A stretch of DNA of 64,000 nt from Planococcus sp. CP5-4_YE (GTDB taxonomy: Bacteria > Bacillota > Bacilli > Bacillales_A > Planococcaceae), in contig NZ_JAHPZO010000001.1 in NCBI RefSeq assembly GCF_019042655.1, positions 372,001-436,000 of the forward strand. The letters are read 5' to 3'. Each line of letters opens with the position of its first letter. Within the stretch, counting starts at the first letter, position 1. A model generated the notes under the pieces. It worked only from the letters and a program-made list of their open reading frames with translations. It was not told the DNA's origin and made no database searches. Positions 35,490 through 45,404 of the stretch are shown piece by piece. The position numbers and the translations under genes are program-made.

Positions 35490-37156
35490 TGAAATTTGTA
35501 AAAAATGATCAAACAGCTGTTTTCGCGCTCGGCGGACTGGGCGAAATCGGCAAAAATACTTATGGCGTCCAATTTCAGGATGAAATCATCCTTATTGATG
35601 CTGGCATCAAATTCCCGGAAGACGATTTGCTCGGAATCGATTACGTCATCCCGGATTACACTTATCTAGTCAAAAACGCTGATAAAATTAAGGGCCTATT
35701 TGTCACTCATGGCCACGAAGACCATATCGGCGGCATCCCTTACTTGCTCAAGCAAGTTAACATGCCGGTCTACGGCGGTAAGCTAGCACTTGGCTTGTTG
35801 CGTAAAAAACTGGAAGAACACGGCTTGTTGCGCCAAACGAAAATGATTGAAATTGAAGAGGAAGATGTCATTAAATTCCGTAAAACTTCGGTCAGTTTCT
35901 TCCGCACGACCCACAGTATCCCAGATTCATTCGGCGTGGTCGTCAAAACACCGCCCGGCAGCATCGTCCATACGGGTGACTTTAAATTCGATTTCACTCC
36001 AGTCGGCGAGCCGGCCAATCTCTTGAAGATGGCCCAAATCGGCAGTGAAGGCGTTTTATGCCTATTGTCCGACTCGACAAACGCAGAAATCCCTAATTTC
36101 ACCATGTCCGAACGCAAAGTCGGCGAGACCATCAAAGACATAATGAGGAAAGTCGAAGGACGCTTAATTTTCGCAACGTTTGCTTCCAATATTTACCGAC
36201 TGCAACAAGTGACGGATGAAGCGGTGCGTCAAGGCCGTAAAATTGCCGTTTTCGGCCGCAGTATGGATAATGCCATGACGATTGGCCGTGAACTCGGCTA
36301 TATCACGGCACCTGAAGATGCATTTATCGATACGCAAACCTTGAACCGCATGCCTGCCGATAAAGTCGTCATCCTATGTACTGGTTCCCAGGGCGAACCG
36401 ATGGCTGCGCTGTCACGGATCGCCAACGGCACCCACCGCCAAATCCAGATTCAACCGAATGATACGGTCGTCTTCTCGTCTTCCCCGATTCCGGGCAATA
36501 CGAGCAGCGTTAACCGCACCATCAACCTATTGTTCCGTGCAGGGGCTGATGTCATCCATGGTTCATTGAATGATATCCATACTTCCGGGCACGGTTCACA
36601 AGAGGAAAACAAATTGATGCTGCGTTTGATCAAGCCGAAATACTTCATGCCGATCCACGGTGAATACCGTATGCAGGCTCAACATGCAGAACTCGCAGTA
36701 GATTGCGATGTTCCGCGTAAAAACACCTTCATCATGGAAAATGGCGATGTTTTGGCTCTTGGCCAAGACGAAGCTTCTGTTGCGGGCCGCATTCCTTCCG
36801 GTGATGTTTACATCGACGGCAGCGGAATCGGCGATATCGGCAATATCGTCCTGCGTGACCGCCGTGTGCTGTCTGAAGAAGGACTGGTCATCGTCGTTGT
36901 CAGCGTCGACAAGAAGAAAAGCCGCATGGTTTCAGGACCTGACCTCATTTCACGCGGGTTCGTCTATATGCGCGAATCCGGCACGATGATTTACGAGGCA
37001 CAGCAAATGCTGAACCGCCACTTGAATAAAAAAATCCACAGCAAAAATACTGACTGGGCTGAACTGAAGACCGAAATTTCAGATGTTCTTGGGCCGTACC
37101 TTTACGAAAAAACAAAACGCCGCCCGATGATTCTCCCAGTCATCATGGAAGTATAA
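35489..37156 (+). CDS. rnjA: Ribonuclease J1
   Basis: This 555-residue metallo-beta-lactamase/beta-CASP RNase has the zinc motif [10 protein letters not shown], further ligands in HTGDFKFD and [10 protein letters not shown], and a C-terminal domain. It has 5'-3' exonuclease and endonuclease activity in mRNA decay and rRNA maturation. It is translationally coupled to rpoY and followed by a terminator. Confidence 0.96.
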   Translation: MKFVKNDQTAVFALGGLGEIGKNTYGVQFQDEIILIDAGIKFPEDDLLGIDYVIPDYTYLVKNADKIKGLFVTHGHEDHIGGIPYLLKQVNMPVYGGKLALGLLRKKLEEHGLLRQTKMIEIEEEDVIKFRKTSVSFFRTTHSIPDSFGVVVKTPPGSIVHTGDFKFDFTPVGEPANLLKMAQIGSEGVLCLLSDSTNAEIPNFTMSERKVGETIKDIMRKVEGRLIFATFASNIYRLQQVTDEAVRQGRKIAVFGRSMDNAMTIGRELGYITAPEDAFIDTQTLNRMPADKVVILCTGSQGEPMAALSRIANGTHRQIQIQPNDTVVFSSSPIPGNTSSVNRTINLLFRAGADVIHGSLNDIHTSGHGSQEENKLMLRLIKPKYFMPIHGEYRMQAQHAELAVDCDVPRKNTFIMENGDVLALGQDEASVAGRIPSGDVYIDGSGIGDIGNIVLRDRRVLSEEGLVIVVVSVDKKKSRMVSGPDLISRGFVYMRESGTMIYEAQQMLNRHLNKKIHSKNTDWAELKTEISDVLGPYLYEKTKRRPMILPVIMEV

Positions 37157-37187
37157 AAAAGAAGCCCTCAGCGGCTTCTTTTTTTTT
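37157..37187 (+). terminator. Terminator after rnjA
   Basis: The stem AAGAAGCC/GGCTTCTT has a 6-nt loop and is followed by seven T residues. Confidence 0.85.
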
Positions 37188-37194
37188 GCCTTAT

Positions 37195-37854
37195 TTAGTT
37201 CATGACCTTCTTTTCGAAACGATTGATGTCGGCATCGGATCCGATGATGATCAGGATGTCATCCCGCTCGATTTCCATATCGGCCTGCGGCGAAACGATG
37301 ATATCGTCGTCTCTTTTGATTGCGACGATATTGATGCCATATTTGGCGCGGATATCCAACTCGATCAAGGTATAGCCCGCCAATTTATCGTTCGCTTTGA
37401 TCTCCATGATCGAATGCTCGTCGGACAGCTCCAAATAATCGAGCACATTGTTCGAGAGGATGTTATGGGCGATCCGGATACCCATATCGCGCTCCGGATG
37501 CACGACTTTGTCCGCCCCGATTTTATGCAGCACTTTGGCATGGTAATCGTTCTGGGCTTTGACGGTGATTTTCTTGACGCCAATTTCCTTCAGCATGAGC
37601 GTCGTTAGGATGCTCGCTTGAATATTTTCGCCGATTGCGACGATGACCTGCTCAAAGTTGCGGACCCCGAGGGATTTTAATACCGATTCGTCAGTTGTAT
37701 CGGCAACGACAGCTTGTGTAGCGATAGAAGCGAATTCATCCACCCGCTCATGGTCTTTATCGATAGCCATCACGTCAGCGCCTTGTTCGATCAGTTCCCG
37801 GACGATGCTTCCGCCGAAACGCCCTAAGCCTATTACCACGAATTCCTTTTTCAT
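37195..37854 (-). CDS. ktrC: KtrC, regulatory RCK subunit of a potassium uptake system
   Basis: This 219-residue protein has an RCK_N domain with the Rossmann motif GLGRFGGSIVREL and a nucleotide-binding acidic end in DKDHERVD. An RCK_C domain follows from about residue 135. It gates a KtrB/KtrD channel in response to ATP/ADP, and the RCK_C domain of this family binds c-di-AMP. The ATG at 37854 is six bases from GGGGG; an ATG two codons upstream abuts the ribosome site. The likely partner KtrD is encoded at 53.2 kb. Confidence 0.93.
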   Translation of the reverse strand: MKKEFVVIGLGRFGGSIVRELIEQGADVMAIDKDHERVDEFASIATQAVVADTTDESVLKSLGVRNFEQVIVAIGENIQASILTTLMLKEIGVKKITVKAQNDYHAKVLHKIGADKVVHPERDMGIRIAHNILSNNVLDYLELSDEHSIMEIKANDKLAGYTLIELDIRAKYGINIVAIKRDDDIIVSPQADMEIERDDILIIIGSDADINRFEKKVMN

Positions 37855-37908
37855 GTCCATCCCCCATCTTCTTGTTTGCTCTTCTTCATCATATCCTTCT
37901 TTCGCCTA

Positions 37909-37936
37909 TAAAAAAACCCCCGCTTATTTGCGGGGA
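37909..37936 (-). terminator. Terminator overlapping the end of the zinc-ribbon protein gene
   Basis: CCCCGC/GCGGGG has a 6-nt loop and is followed by a seven-T run on the minus strand. The last codons of the preceding gene form one arm. Confidence 0.8.
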
Positions 37937-38220
37937 TCTAATGGACGTTCAGGTCGATTCTCGCAGTATTCGCAGCTGATGTCGCTGCAGCGCTCTTCGC
38001 GCCACTCGTTGCAGCTTGCGCAATAGCTTGCGTCGAATTCATTGTCGAAAGTTAGTGGGTCCATACATGTATGGCAGAAGGTATGGACATCCATCCAATT
38101 GATGAACTTCTTTTCGGCTAATAGATAAAGCCCTTTTTCGTCTTGTTTGTAATTCATGATGGATGGTTTTTGTGCTACCCGATTTTTCGGGTCTAGGAAA
38201 AAATTCATCTTTCCGTTCAA
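37924..38220 (-). CDS. Small cysteine-rich, probably zinc-binding protein
   Basis: This protein of about 98 residues has seven cysteines arranged CHTC, CASC and C-x4-C-x2-C, which suggests one or two zinc ribbons. The end is acidic then basic (ENRPERPLDPRK). I do not recognise a named family. The best start is TTG at 38220, eight bases after GGGAG; ATG at 38208 is an alternative that lacks spacing to a ribosome site. Several Trp and His residues (NWMDVHTFCH) near the first Cys pair are notable. It is followed by its own terminator and then by ktrC on the same strand. Confidence 0.65.
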   Translation of the reverse strand: MNGKMNFFLDPKNRVAQKPSIMNYKQDEKGLYLLAEKKFINWMDVHTFCHTCMDPLTFDNEFDASYCASCNEWREERCSDISCEYCENRPERPLDPRK

Positions 38221-38397
38221 GTTGATCACTCCCGTAGTTGGTTGGGCTTTTATATCCCTGTCATCTGTCAATTTTGCACAACCGAAAACTTCTATATCAG
38301 TCTTTGTGGACTTTTTGGCTTTTGCACTTTCTCTATAATAGTAATTGCTTTAGCTGATTGCAATAGATTCGGATTCATTTTGCAAAGTTTTTTCCCC

Positions 38398-38425
38398 TTG
38401 AATTCCAACGATAGTTTTGTATAAT
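38398..38425 (+). promoter_or_regulatory. Promoter of the XRE regulator-potABCD operon
   Basis: TTGAAT (38398-38403) and TATAAT (38420-38425) are spaced by 16 bp, giving a leader of about 150 nt before the regulator's ATG. Confidence 0.65.
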
Positions 38426-38435
38426 GAATAAATAC

Positions 38436-38471
38436 TTTAACTAAACTAAAAGTATATTTTAACTAAACTAA
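38436..38471 (+). repeat. Two direct repeats downstream of the pot promoter, candidate operator
   Basis: TTTAACTAAACTAA occurs at 38436-38449 and again at 38458-38471, offset by 22 bp or about two helical turns. The position, around +5 to +41 of the predicted transcript, suits a repressor such as the adjacent XRE-cupin protein. Confidence 0.55.
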
Positions 38472-38579
38472 TTTTCTTCATCTACTCAATTCGCCTGTAT
38501 ATCTATTGCTTGAGAAGGCTCAGACAGCCCTTTACTCCCACTTTATATTGTACCATTACTAAAGAATCGAGGAGACTTT

Positions 38580-39119
38580 ATGCAAATCGGCAAAAAAATC
38601 AAGAATTTGCGGCTTACTAATGGCTTGACCCAAGAAGAGCTCGGCTCGAGGACAGACTTGAGCAAGGGCTTCATTTCACAGCTTGAACGCGACATGAACT
38701 CCCCATCCATCGAAACGCTATTTTCGCTTCTTGAAGTTCTCGGAACGACTCCAAAAGAATTTTTCACAGACGCCGAGGAAGCAAAACTCGTCTTCAAGGA
38801 AGAAGATCATACGGTCCACATCGACCGCGAAGCCGGTTATGAAATCGACTGGCTCGTCCCGACATCGAATAAAAAGGAAATGGAACCGGTTTACTTAACT
38901 TTGGAACCGTCCGGGAAATTCAAAACATTTGAACCTTCAGCATCCGAAACCTTTGTCTATGTCCTAGAAGGCGAAGTCCGCCTGGATATCGGCAGCCGCT
39001 CCTATACAGCAAAAGCCGGTGATTCCATTTACTATAGCGCGGAACATGAACATCAATTAGCGAACCATTCGACGGGCCGTGCAGAAATGATCATTGTCGC
39101 GACGAAATCTTATTTATAA
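38580..39119 (+). CDS. XRE-family regulator with C-terminal cupin domain
   Basis: This 179-residue protein has an N-terminal helix-turn-helix (about residues 5-60, GLTQEELGSRTDLSKGFISQLE) and a C-terminal cupin_2 barrel (about 110-175, ETFVYVLEGEVRLDIG, HEHQLAN). This architecture is typical of PuuR-like regulators that sense small metabolites such as polyamines. It lies 15 bp upstream of potA in the same operon and probably controls potABCD in response to polyamines. The ATG at 38580 follows GAGGAG. Confidence 0.88.
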   Translation: MQIGKKIKNLRLTNGLTQEELGSRTDLSKGFISQLERDMNSPSIETLFSLLEVLGTTPKEFFTDAEEAKLVFKEEDHTVHIDREAGYEIDWLVPTSNKKEMEPVYLTLEPSGKFKTFEPSASETFVYVLEGEVRLDIGSRSYTAKAGDSIYYSAEHEHQLANHSTGRAEMIIVATKSYL

Positions 39120-39134
39120 TCCAGGAGGTATATT

Positions 39135-40238
39135 ATGACGGACCAAGCGATCATCCGCTTTGATAATGTTGTCCAAACTTTCGAAGGCGCGGGCAATGTA
39201 TTGAACAATATCAGTTTTGAAATGGAAAAAGGGAAATTCTACACCTTGCTCGGTCCTTCCGGCTGCGGCAAAACAACGATCTTGCGATTGATTGCCGGCT
39301 TTAACCAGCCAACCAGCGGCGATATCTACATCAAAGGCAAGAAAGTCAATAAAATACCGGCAAATGAGCGGCAAGTGAATACGGTATTCCAGGATTATGC
39401 GCTGTTCCCTCATTTAAATGTATTCGAAAATGTCGCATTCGGCTTGCGCATCAAGAAAATCAAGAAAGCGGAAGTCGAACGCCGCGTCAAAGAAGCTTTG
39501 GCTTTCGTCAACTTGAGCGGCTATGAAAACCGCGAAATCCACGAAATGTCCGGTGGCCAGCGCCAACGCGTGGCTATCGCACGGGCGATCATCAATGACC
39601 CCGAAGTGATCCTGCTCGATGAACCGCTATCTGCGCTCGACTTAAAGCTGCGCACCGAAATGCAATATGAATTGCGGGAGCTCCAGCAGCGCCTCGGCAA
39701 GACTTTTGTTTTCGTCACACACGATCAGGAAGAAGCGCTTGCGATGTCCGATGAAATTTTCGTCATGAATGCCGGGGAAATCCAGCAAAGCGGCACCCCC
39801 ATGGATATTTACGATGAACCGATCAACCGCTTTGTCGCTGATTTCATCGGGGAGTCAAATATCGCTGAGGGCGTCATGGTCGCTGATTACCGCGTGCGTT
39901 TTGCCAATAAGGAATTCGAATGTGTGGATAGAGGATTGAGCCCAAATGAACAAGTGGAAATCGTCATACGGCCGGAAGATTTGGAAATTACCCAACCCGA
40001 AACCGGCAAAATGGCGGTGCAGGTCGACAGCCAATTATTCCGTGGCGTCCATTACGAAATCTCCACTTATGACGAAACAGGCAATGAGTGGCTGGTGCAT
40101 TCAACAAAACGCGTGGAAGTCGGCGCACAAATCGGCCTTGATTTCGATCCGGAGGCGATCCACGTCATGCGCTTGAACGAATCCGAAGAAGCCTTCGATG
40201 CAAGGCTCGAATCATACGGAGCCGTTCTTAATGATTAA
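39135..40238 (+). CDS. potA: Spermidine/putrescine ABC transporter ATP-binding protein PotA
   Basis: This 367-residue ATPase has Walker [10 protein letters not shown], the Q-loop, signature [14 protein letters not shown], Walker [13 protein letters not shown], and the H-loop THDQEEA. A C-terminal TOBE_2 domain lies from about residue 280. It energises uptake through PotB and PotC. The ATG follows CCAGGAGG. Its end overlaps the potB start by eight bases. Confidence 0.95.
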   Translation: MTDQAIIRFDNVVQTFEGAGNVLNNISFEMEKGKFYTLLGPSGCGKTTILRLIAGFNQPTSGDIYIKGKKVNKIPANERQVNTVFQDYALFPHLNVFENVAFGLRIKKIKKAEVERRVKEALAFVNLSGYENREIHEMSGGQRQRVAIARAIINDPEVILLDEPLSALDLKLRTEMQYELRELQQRLGKTFVFVTHDQEEALAMSDEIFVMNAGEIQQSGTPMDIYDEPINRFVADFIGESNIAEGVMVADYRVRFANKEFECVDRGLSPNEQVEIVIRPEDLEITQPETGKMAVQVDSQLFRGVHYEISTYDETGNEWLVHSTKRVEVGAQIGLDFDPEAIHVMRLNESEEAFDARLESYGAVLND

Positions 40239-41055
40239 TCGCTCATCACGCCCATGGTATTTGGCGCCTTATTATATATGGATTGTGTTATTTGTCATTG
40301 CCCCAATTGCACTCGTTGTCTATTTTTCGTTTCTCGATCTAGCCGGTGATTTCACTTTGGAAAACTACGCGAATTTCTTTTCATCGACTTATTTCCGCAT
40401 GACACTCAGCTCGTTCTGGTATGCCTTTCTCATCACTTTCATTTCGGTGCTGATCGCCTATCCGACAGCTTATTGGCTGACGAAAACCAAGCATAAGCAA
40501 TTATGGCTGCTGTTGATCATCATCCCCTCGTGGATCAACCTATTGCTGAAAGCCTATGCGTTCATCGGCATTTTCGGGCTGTACGGGCCTGCCAACCAAT
40601 TGATCCAGTTTTTCGGTGCAGGACCGCTTCAGATCCTGTTCACCGACTTCAGCTTTGTGTTTGTCGCAGTGTATATTTTCATCCCGTTCATGGTACTGCC
40701 GATCTTTAACTCGCTCGATAAAATCAACCCGGCTTTGATTGATGCATCGCGCGACCTCGGCGCTTCCCAGTGGACGACATTCCGCCGCGTCATTTTTCCG
40801 CTGGCGATCAACGGCGTCAAATCCGGCGTGCAAGCCGTTTTCATCCCGGCCTTGTCATTATTTGTTATTACACGCCTTATCGCCGGCAATAAAGTGATCA
40901 CGCTTGGCACCGCCATTGAACAGCAATTCCTGGTTACGCAAAACTGGGGCATGGGATCGACGATTGCCGTGTTCTTGATCCTCTTTATGATCATCATTAT
41001 GTTGCTCACAGGCCCGAAAGAGAAAGGAGGGGCATTGAATGGCAAAACTAAGTAA
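40231..41055 (+). CDS. potB: Spermidine/putrescine ABC transporter permease PotB
   Basis: This 274-residue permease has six membrane helices and the EAA loop [22 protein letters not shown] that contacts PotA. The ATG at 40231 lies within the end of potA and is preceded by CGGAG. A longer upstream frame would overlap potA further without support. It overlaps potC by 17 bases. Confidence 0.93.
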   Translation: MINRSSRPWYLAPYYIWIVLFVIAPIALVVYFSFLDLAGDFTLENYANFFSSTYFRMTLSSFWYAFLITFISVLIAYPTAYWLTKTKHKQLWLLLIIIPSWINLLLKAYAFIGIFGLYGPANQLIQFFGAGPLQILFTDFSFVFVAVYIFIPFMVLPIFNSLDKINPALIDASRDLGASQWTTFRRVIFPLAINGVKSGVQAVFIPALSLFVITRLIAGNKVITLGTAIEQQFLVTQNWGMGSTIAVFLILFMIIIMLLTGPKEKGGALNGKTK

Positions 41056-41845
41056 ACCCGCCAAAATCTATTTGGCATTGGTCTTTTTTGTTCTCTATGC
41101 CCCAATCTTCTACTTGATTTTCTATTCCTTCAATAGCGGAGGCACTATGTCCGGCTTTGAAGATTTCACATGGGAGCATTACGCAGCTGTTTTCAATGAT
41201 ACCCGTTTGCTCATCATTGTCTTGAACACTGTTATCGTCGCCTTGCTGTCCGCACTCATCTCGACAGCAATCGGCGTACTCGGCGCGATTGGCATCATTT
41301 TTCTGCGCAACCGGAAGATGCGCAACGCCGTATTGTCCTTGAACACCGTGTTGATTGTCAGCCCGGACGTCATCATCGGTGCATCGTTTCTGATTCTCTT
41401 CACAATGGTCGGTGTCAAGCTCGGCTTCGCTTCTGTCTTGGTGTCGCATATAGCCTTCAGTATTCCGATTGTCGTCATCATGGTGTTGCCAAAACTGCAG
41501 GAAATGAGCTCAAGTTTGATCGACGCGGCGACTGACCTTGGGGCATCTCAGCGTGATATTTTGACGCGAGTCATCATCCCTTATATCAAACCGGGAATAT
41601 TCGCTGGCTTTTTCCTGGCGCTGACGTATTCACTTGATGATTTTGCCGTCACGTTTTTCGTCACCGGCAACGGCTTTGCGACATTGTCCGTTGAGATCTA
41701 TTCGATGGCACGAGCAGGCATCACGCTAACCATCAATGCCTTGTCTGCTTTGATTTTTGTTGTGACACTCGGCCTTGTCCTGGGGTATTATTTCTTTAAT
41801 CAGCGCTCCGGGGCAAACGCAGGAACAGGAGGGACACGACCGTGA
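41039..41845 (+). CDS. potC: Spermidine/putrescine ABC transporter permease PotC
   Basis: This 268-residue permease has six membrane helices and the EAA loop IDAATDLGASQRDILTRVIIP. It has the typical DDFAVTFF segment. The ATG at 41039 follows AAAGGAGGGG inside the end of potB. Its TGA overlaps the potD GTG start. Confidence 0.93.
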   Translation: MAKLSKPAKIYLALVFFVLYAPIFYLIFYSFNSGGTMSGFEDFTWEHYAAVFNDTRLLIIVLNTVIVALLSALISTAIGVLGAIGIIFLRNRKMRNAVLSLNTVLIVSPDVIIGASFLILFTMVGVKLGFASVLVSHIAFSIPIVVIMVLPKLQEMSSSLIDAATDLGASQRDILTRVIIPYIKPGIFAGFFLALTYSLDDFAVTFFVTGNGFATLSVEIYSMARAGITLTINALSALIFVVTLGLVLGYYFFNQRSGANAGTGGTRP

Positions 41846-42918
41846 AAGGCATTATGAGAGCAAGTGCAGCCATCGTCATCATTTCCGCCGTCCTATTCTA
41901 TGCGGTGCATCTGCTAGAGAGTAGCTCTGCCACTACCGGAAGCGGCTCGATCTCTGTTTATAACTGGGGCGAGTACATCGATCCGGAAGTAATCAGCCAA
42001 TTTGAAGAAGAAACAGGCATCCAGGTCGTCTATGAGACTTTTGCTTCAAATGAATCGATGATGACAAAAATCGAGCAGGGTGGTACGTCCTATGATGTGG
42101 CTATGCCATCGGAATACGCCATCGAAAAAATGAAAGAAAATGATTTGTTGTTGCCGATTGACCACAGCAAGCTCCCGAATCTCGAAAACATCGATCCATA
42201 TTTCTTGGATTTGCCCTTCGATCCTGGCAATGAATATTCGATTCCGTATTTTTGGGGTACTGTCGGCATCGCCTATAACCCGACTCTTCTTGAAGAACAA
42301 ACTTTCGAGAGCTGGAATGACCTGTGGAACCCGGCACTCGAGCAGGAAGTCATTCTTGTCGACAGCGCACGCGAAGTCATTGGCTTGGGATTGAACAGTC
42401 TCGGCTATTCGCTGAACTCCACCGATCTTGGAGAATTGCGTGAAGCAACCGATAAGCTGAAAACACTTGGCCCGAACGTCAAAGCAATCATCGGTGATGA
42501 AATCGTCGAAATGATGCGCCGCGAGGAAGCGGCGGTTGCGGTCACTTGGTCCGGGCAAGCTGCGGATATGATGTGGGTTAATGAAGACATCGATTATGTA
42601 GTACCGGAAGAAGGCTCCAATCTTTGGTTCGATAATATGATTATTCCGTCGACAGCCGGCAATGTCGACGGTGCGCATCAATTCATCAATTTCATGCTCG
42701 ACGCGGAAGTGGCTGCAAAAAATGCGGAATACGTTGGCTATTCTTCCCCCAATGCAGCCGCACTCGAGTTGATGGATCCTGAAGTGACAGGTGATGAGCG
42801 ATTTTACCCGACAGAAGAAATGCGCGACCGCCTCGAAGTCTATGAAAACCTCGGGCTCGAAATGCTTGGTGTCTACAATGAACTGTTTTTGGAATTCAAG
42901 ATGGATATGGAAAAGTGA
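41842..42918 (+). CDS. potD: Spermidine/putrescine-binding protein PotD
   Basis: This 358-residue solute-binding protein starts with a membrane segment (about residues 7-24) and then SVYNWGEYIDPEVISQFEEETG, the PotD family signature. The polyamine-binding acidic and aromatic residues follow. It has no lipobox cysteine, so it is probably anchored by the uncleaved N-terminal helix. As I recall, many Bacillales PotD proteins share this. The start is GTG at 41842, overlapping the potC stop, after AGGAGGG. Confidence 0.93.
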   Translation: MKGIMRASAAIVIISAVLFYAVHLLESSSATTGSGSISVYNWGEYIDPEVISQFEEETGIQVVYETFASNESMMTKIEQGGTSYDVAMPSEYAIEKMKENDLLLPIDHSKLPNLENIDPYFLDLPFDPGNEYSIPYFWGTVGIAYNPTLLEEQTFESWNDLWNPALEQEVILVDSAREVIGLGLNSLGYSLNSTDLGELREATDKLKTLGPNVKAIIGDEIVEMMRREEAAVAVTWSGQAADMMWVNEDIDYVVPEEGSNLWFDNMIIPSTAGNVDGAHQFINFMLDAEVAAKNAEYVGYSSPNAAALELMDPEVTGDERFYPTEEMRDRLEVYENLGLEMLGVYNELFLEFKMDMEK

Positions 42919-42944
42919 CAGGCAGAACTTCTGCCTGTTTTTTT
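42918..42944 (+). terminator. Terminator of the pot operon
   Basis: The stem ACAGGCAG/CTGCCTGT has a 5-nt loop and is followed by seven T residues, right at the potD stop codon. Confidence 0.85.
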
Positions 42945-43025
42945 CTGTTTAAATAAGGTATAGTAAATAAGTTCACAACACCGAAATTTAGCCACACGAA
43001 ATAAAAACGAGGGAAGGTTAGCCTC

Positions 43026-44219
43026 ATGGCCGTCAAATCATCAAAATTCGCCTTATATATTCTCATGTTCAATATGTTCATCGCCATGAGCGGAATCGGC
43101 CTCATCATCCCGATCATGCCTGCATACCTGGAGACATTCGGTGTCGCAGGACAGGCGCTTGGCACCTTGATCGCCACTTTCGCTTTTGCTCAATTCCTGT
43201 TTTCGCCGATTTCGGGCGAACTCTCCGATAAATATGGGCGTAAGAACTTGATCATTTTCGGACTGATCGTATTCGGCTTGTCGCAGCTGCTGTTCGGCAT
43301 GGCAACCGAATTATGGGTTCTCTATCTCGCCCGTTTCTTCAGTGGTGTTGGTGGTGCATTCCTAATCCCGCCAATGATGGCTTTTGTGGCCGACATCACG
43401 ACCTATGAAGAACGCGGCAAAGGAATGGGGTTGCTCGGCGCTTCGATGTCTCTTGGTTTCATGATCGGGCCAGGCATCGGTGGCTTTCTCTCTGAAGTCA
43501 GCTTGCAATTCCCTTTCTATGTCGCAACCTCTGTTGCTTTATTATCTGCCCTGCTGTCCTTCTTTGCCTTGCCGAATGTCAAACCGGCGGTGCAGGCTGT
43601 GGACTATAAACGAGAAAATCTATACCAACAGATGAAGCGCTCTGTCTACACACCGTATTTCGTCATGTTGCTAGTCATGTTCATCTTTGCGTTCGGGTTG
43701 TCGAATTTCCAATCGACAATTGCCTTGTATGTTGATAAGCAATTCCAATTCACGCCGAAGGAGATTTCGGTTGTCATTACTGTCGGCGGCTTTGTCGGCG
43801 TCATCGTCCAAACTTTCGTCATCGACAGCTTGTTCAAGCGGTTCGGCGAGATGCGCGTCATCCTCGTCAACTTAATTGTTTCAGCCGCAGCGATGATCGG
43901 TATTCTCTTCGTCAATACCTTCTGGACGATCCTGTTCGTGGCAGCTGTCTTTTTCACAGCCGCCTCCCTCCTGCGCCCAGCGATTAATACACTCATTTCA
44001 AAACTCGCTGGCGACTCGCAAGGGTATGCGGCCGGGATGAACAATGCCTATATGAGCCTTGGCAATATGATCGGTCCAGCGCTTGCCGGGATTCTTTTCG
44101 ATATCGACATGAGCTTTCCGTATATTACAGGAACTTTCATCTTGCTCGTCTGTTTCTTCATCGCCTTTAACTGGTCGGCGAGAAAAAAAGAGCTGCTGCA
44201 GGAAAGCCGCAGCACCTGA
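43026..44219 (+). CDS. MFS drug transporter, DHA1 (NorA/TetA-like) type
   Basis: This 397-residue protein has 12 membrane helices, with motif A-like GELSDKYGRKNLI between helices 2 and 3 and motif C-like GIGLIIPIMP in helix 1. The central loop (about residues 190-210) is short. It is likely a proton-driven multidrug exporter; the substrate is not evident. It has an ATG after GGAAGG, and a strong terminator follows. Confidence 0.88.
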   Translation: MAVKSSKFALYILMFNMFIAMSGIGLIIPIMPAYLETFGVAGQALGTLIATFAFAQFLFSPISGELSDKYGRKNLIIFGLIVFGLSQLLFGMATELWVLYLARFFSGVGGAFLIPPMMAFVADITTYEERGKGMGLLGASMSLGFMIGPGIGGFLSEVSLQFPFYVATSVALLSALLSFFALPNVKPAVQAVDYKRENLYQQMKRSVYTPYFVMLLVMFIFAFGLSNFQSTIALYVDKQFQFTPKEISVVITVGGFVGVIVQTFVIDSLFKRFGEMRVILVNLIVSAAAMIGILFVNTFWTILFVAAVFFTAASLLRPAINTLISKLAGDSQGYAAGMNNAYMSLGNMIGPALAGILFDIDMSFPYITGTFILLVCFFIAFNWSARKKELLQESRST

Positions 44220-44240
44220 TTCACCGATTAATCTAAATGC

Positions 44241-44279
44241 AAAAAAGCGAGACGCCATAGCGGCATCTCGCTTTTTTTT
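44241..44279. terminator. Bidirectional terminator between the MFS gene and dapL
   Basis: The stem AAAAGCGAGA(C)GCC/GGC(A)TCTCGCTTTT is flanked by A- and T-runs. The dapL stop codon overlaps its right edge. Confidence 0.85.
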
Positions 44280-45393
44280 ATCGTTGCTTGAAATAATCAT
44301 AAAGGAATCTAGGCATGACCGACAAGAGCCGCTCGTCAGGCGCCAACTTGGCATGGTGCAGGCCGTATTCCGACGCGGCCCCGGCCCAAAACATCAAAGA
44401 CGGCAGCCGTTCGGTGAAGTAACCGAAATCCTCACCTGTCATGGCCGCTTTGCTGCGGACAGCTTGTACATCCAGAGCGTCTTGTGCATAGCGCAAAAAC
44501 GACTCGGCGAGCTGTTCGTCGTTGTCCACTTGGCGATAGTTTGCCCCGTAATCGATCGAAACTTGGCATTCATAGCCTTCTTCAATCGATCGGCACAGCG
44601 ATTCAATGCGTTTTTTCACGCTTTCCATCGACTCGGGCGTCAATGTGCGAATCGTCCCTTCCAGGCGTGCCCGTTCAGCAATGATGTTCTGGACAGTCCC
44701 GGCAGACATCTTCCCGACCGTCAAAACGGCCGAATCCATCGGGTCGACATTGCGGCTGACGACTGTCTGCAATTGCATCAATAAAGCCGCTGCGGCCACT
44801 GCCATATCACGCGTCTGATGCGGGTAAGCGGCATGGCCGCCTTTGCCGTGCAGATCGATGAATAATTCAGAAGTATTGGCAAACAAAAGCCCAGGCTTTG
44901 TCGCAACAGCGCCAACCGGCAGTTCCGGTGCGATGTGCAGTGCGAAGAGTTCATCCGGCAAGAGATCCGGACGCTCTTTTTCCAGCCATTCCAAAAGCGG
45001 ATATGCACCGCCAGGCCCCTCTTCTGCAGGTTGGAACAAGATCACTACATCGTTATCAAGCGGATGTGAAATCAACTGTTCCAGCAAGCCGAGCGCCACC
45101 GTCATATGGATATCATGCCCACAAGCATGCATGAATCCCTCATGACGCGAGGAAAACGGCAGGCCGGTTTCTTCGCGAATCGGCAAACCGTCGATGTCCG
45201 TGCGCCAGCCGATTGTTTTTTCAGGCGAGCGCCCTTTCACTTTAACAACGAGGCCGGTGCGCCATTCAGCCAGCTCAATGCGCTCAGACGCCAGCTGGGA
45301 GATGATTTTTTTCAAGTAACTTTGCGTTTTAACTTCCTGGAACCCGATTTCCGGAATTTCGTGTAATTCTCTCCTGATTTGAATAAGATCCAT
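44278..45393 (-). CDS. dapL: N-acetyldiaminopimelate deacetylase
   Basis: This 371-residue M20-family amidohydrolase has the metal motif HACGHDIHM, the dimerisation domain in the middle, and TGEDFGYF towards the end. It removes acetate from N-acetyl-LL-diaminopimelate in the acetylase branch of lysine and peptidoglycan precursor synthesis. It lies 11 bp after dapH, as B. subtilis ykuR follows ykuQ, and this pairing decides the specificity within a broad family. Confidence 0.93.
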   Translation of the reverse strand: MDLIQIRRELHEIPEIGFQEVKTQSYLKKIISQLASERIELAEWRTGLVVKVKGRSPEKTIGWRTDIDGLPIREETGLPFSSRHEGFMHACGHDIHMTVALGLLEQLISHPLDNDVVILFQPAEEGPGGAYPLLEWLEKERPDLLPDELFALHIAPELPVGAVATKPGLLFANTSELFIDLHGKGGHAAYPHQTRDMAVAAAALLMQLQTVVSRNVDPMDSAVLTVGKMSAGTVQNIIAERARLEGTIRTLTPESMESVKKRIESLCRSIEEGYECQVSIDYGANYRQVDNDEQLAESFLRYAQDALDVQAVRSKAAMTGEDFGYFTERLPSLMFWAGAASEYGLHHAKLAPDERLLSVMPRFLYDYFKQR

Positions 45394-45404
45394 TGAAGGG
45401 CCTC

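Larger units (their letters stand above)
38221..38579. promoter_or_regulatory. Divergent control region before the pot regulator
   Basis: This 359-bp AT-rich region holds no supported gene. It contains one clear plus-strand promoter (38398-38425) and two direct repeats downstream of it, listed separately. The promoter of the minus-strand zinc-ribbon gene should also lie here but was not located. Confidence 0.6.

Noticed and set aside
41842-41940. PotD as a lipoprotein
   Set aside because: The N-terminal hydrophobic segment has no cysteine, so no lipobox is present.
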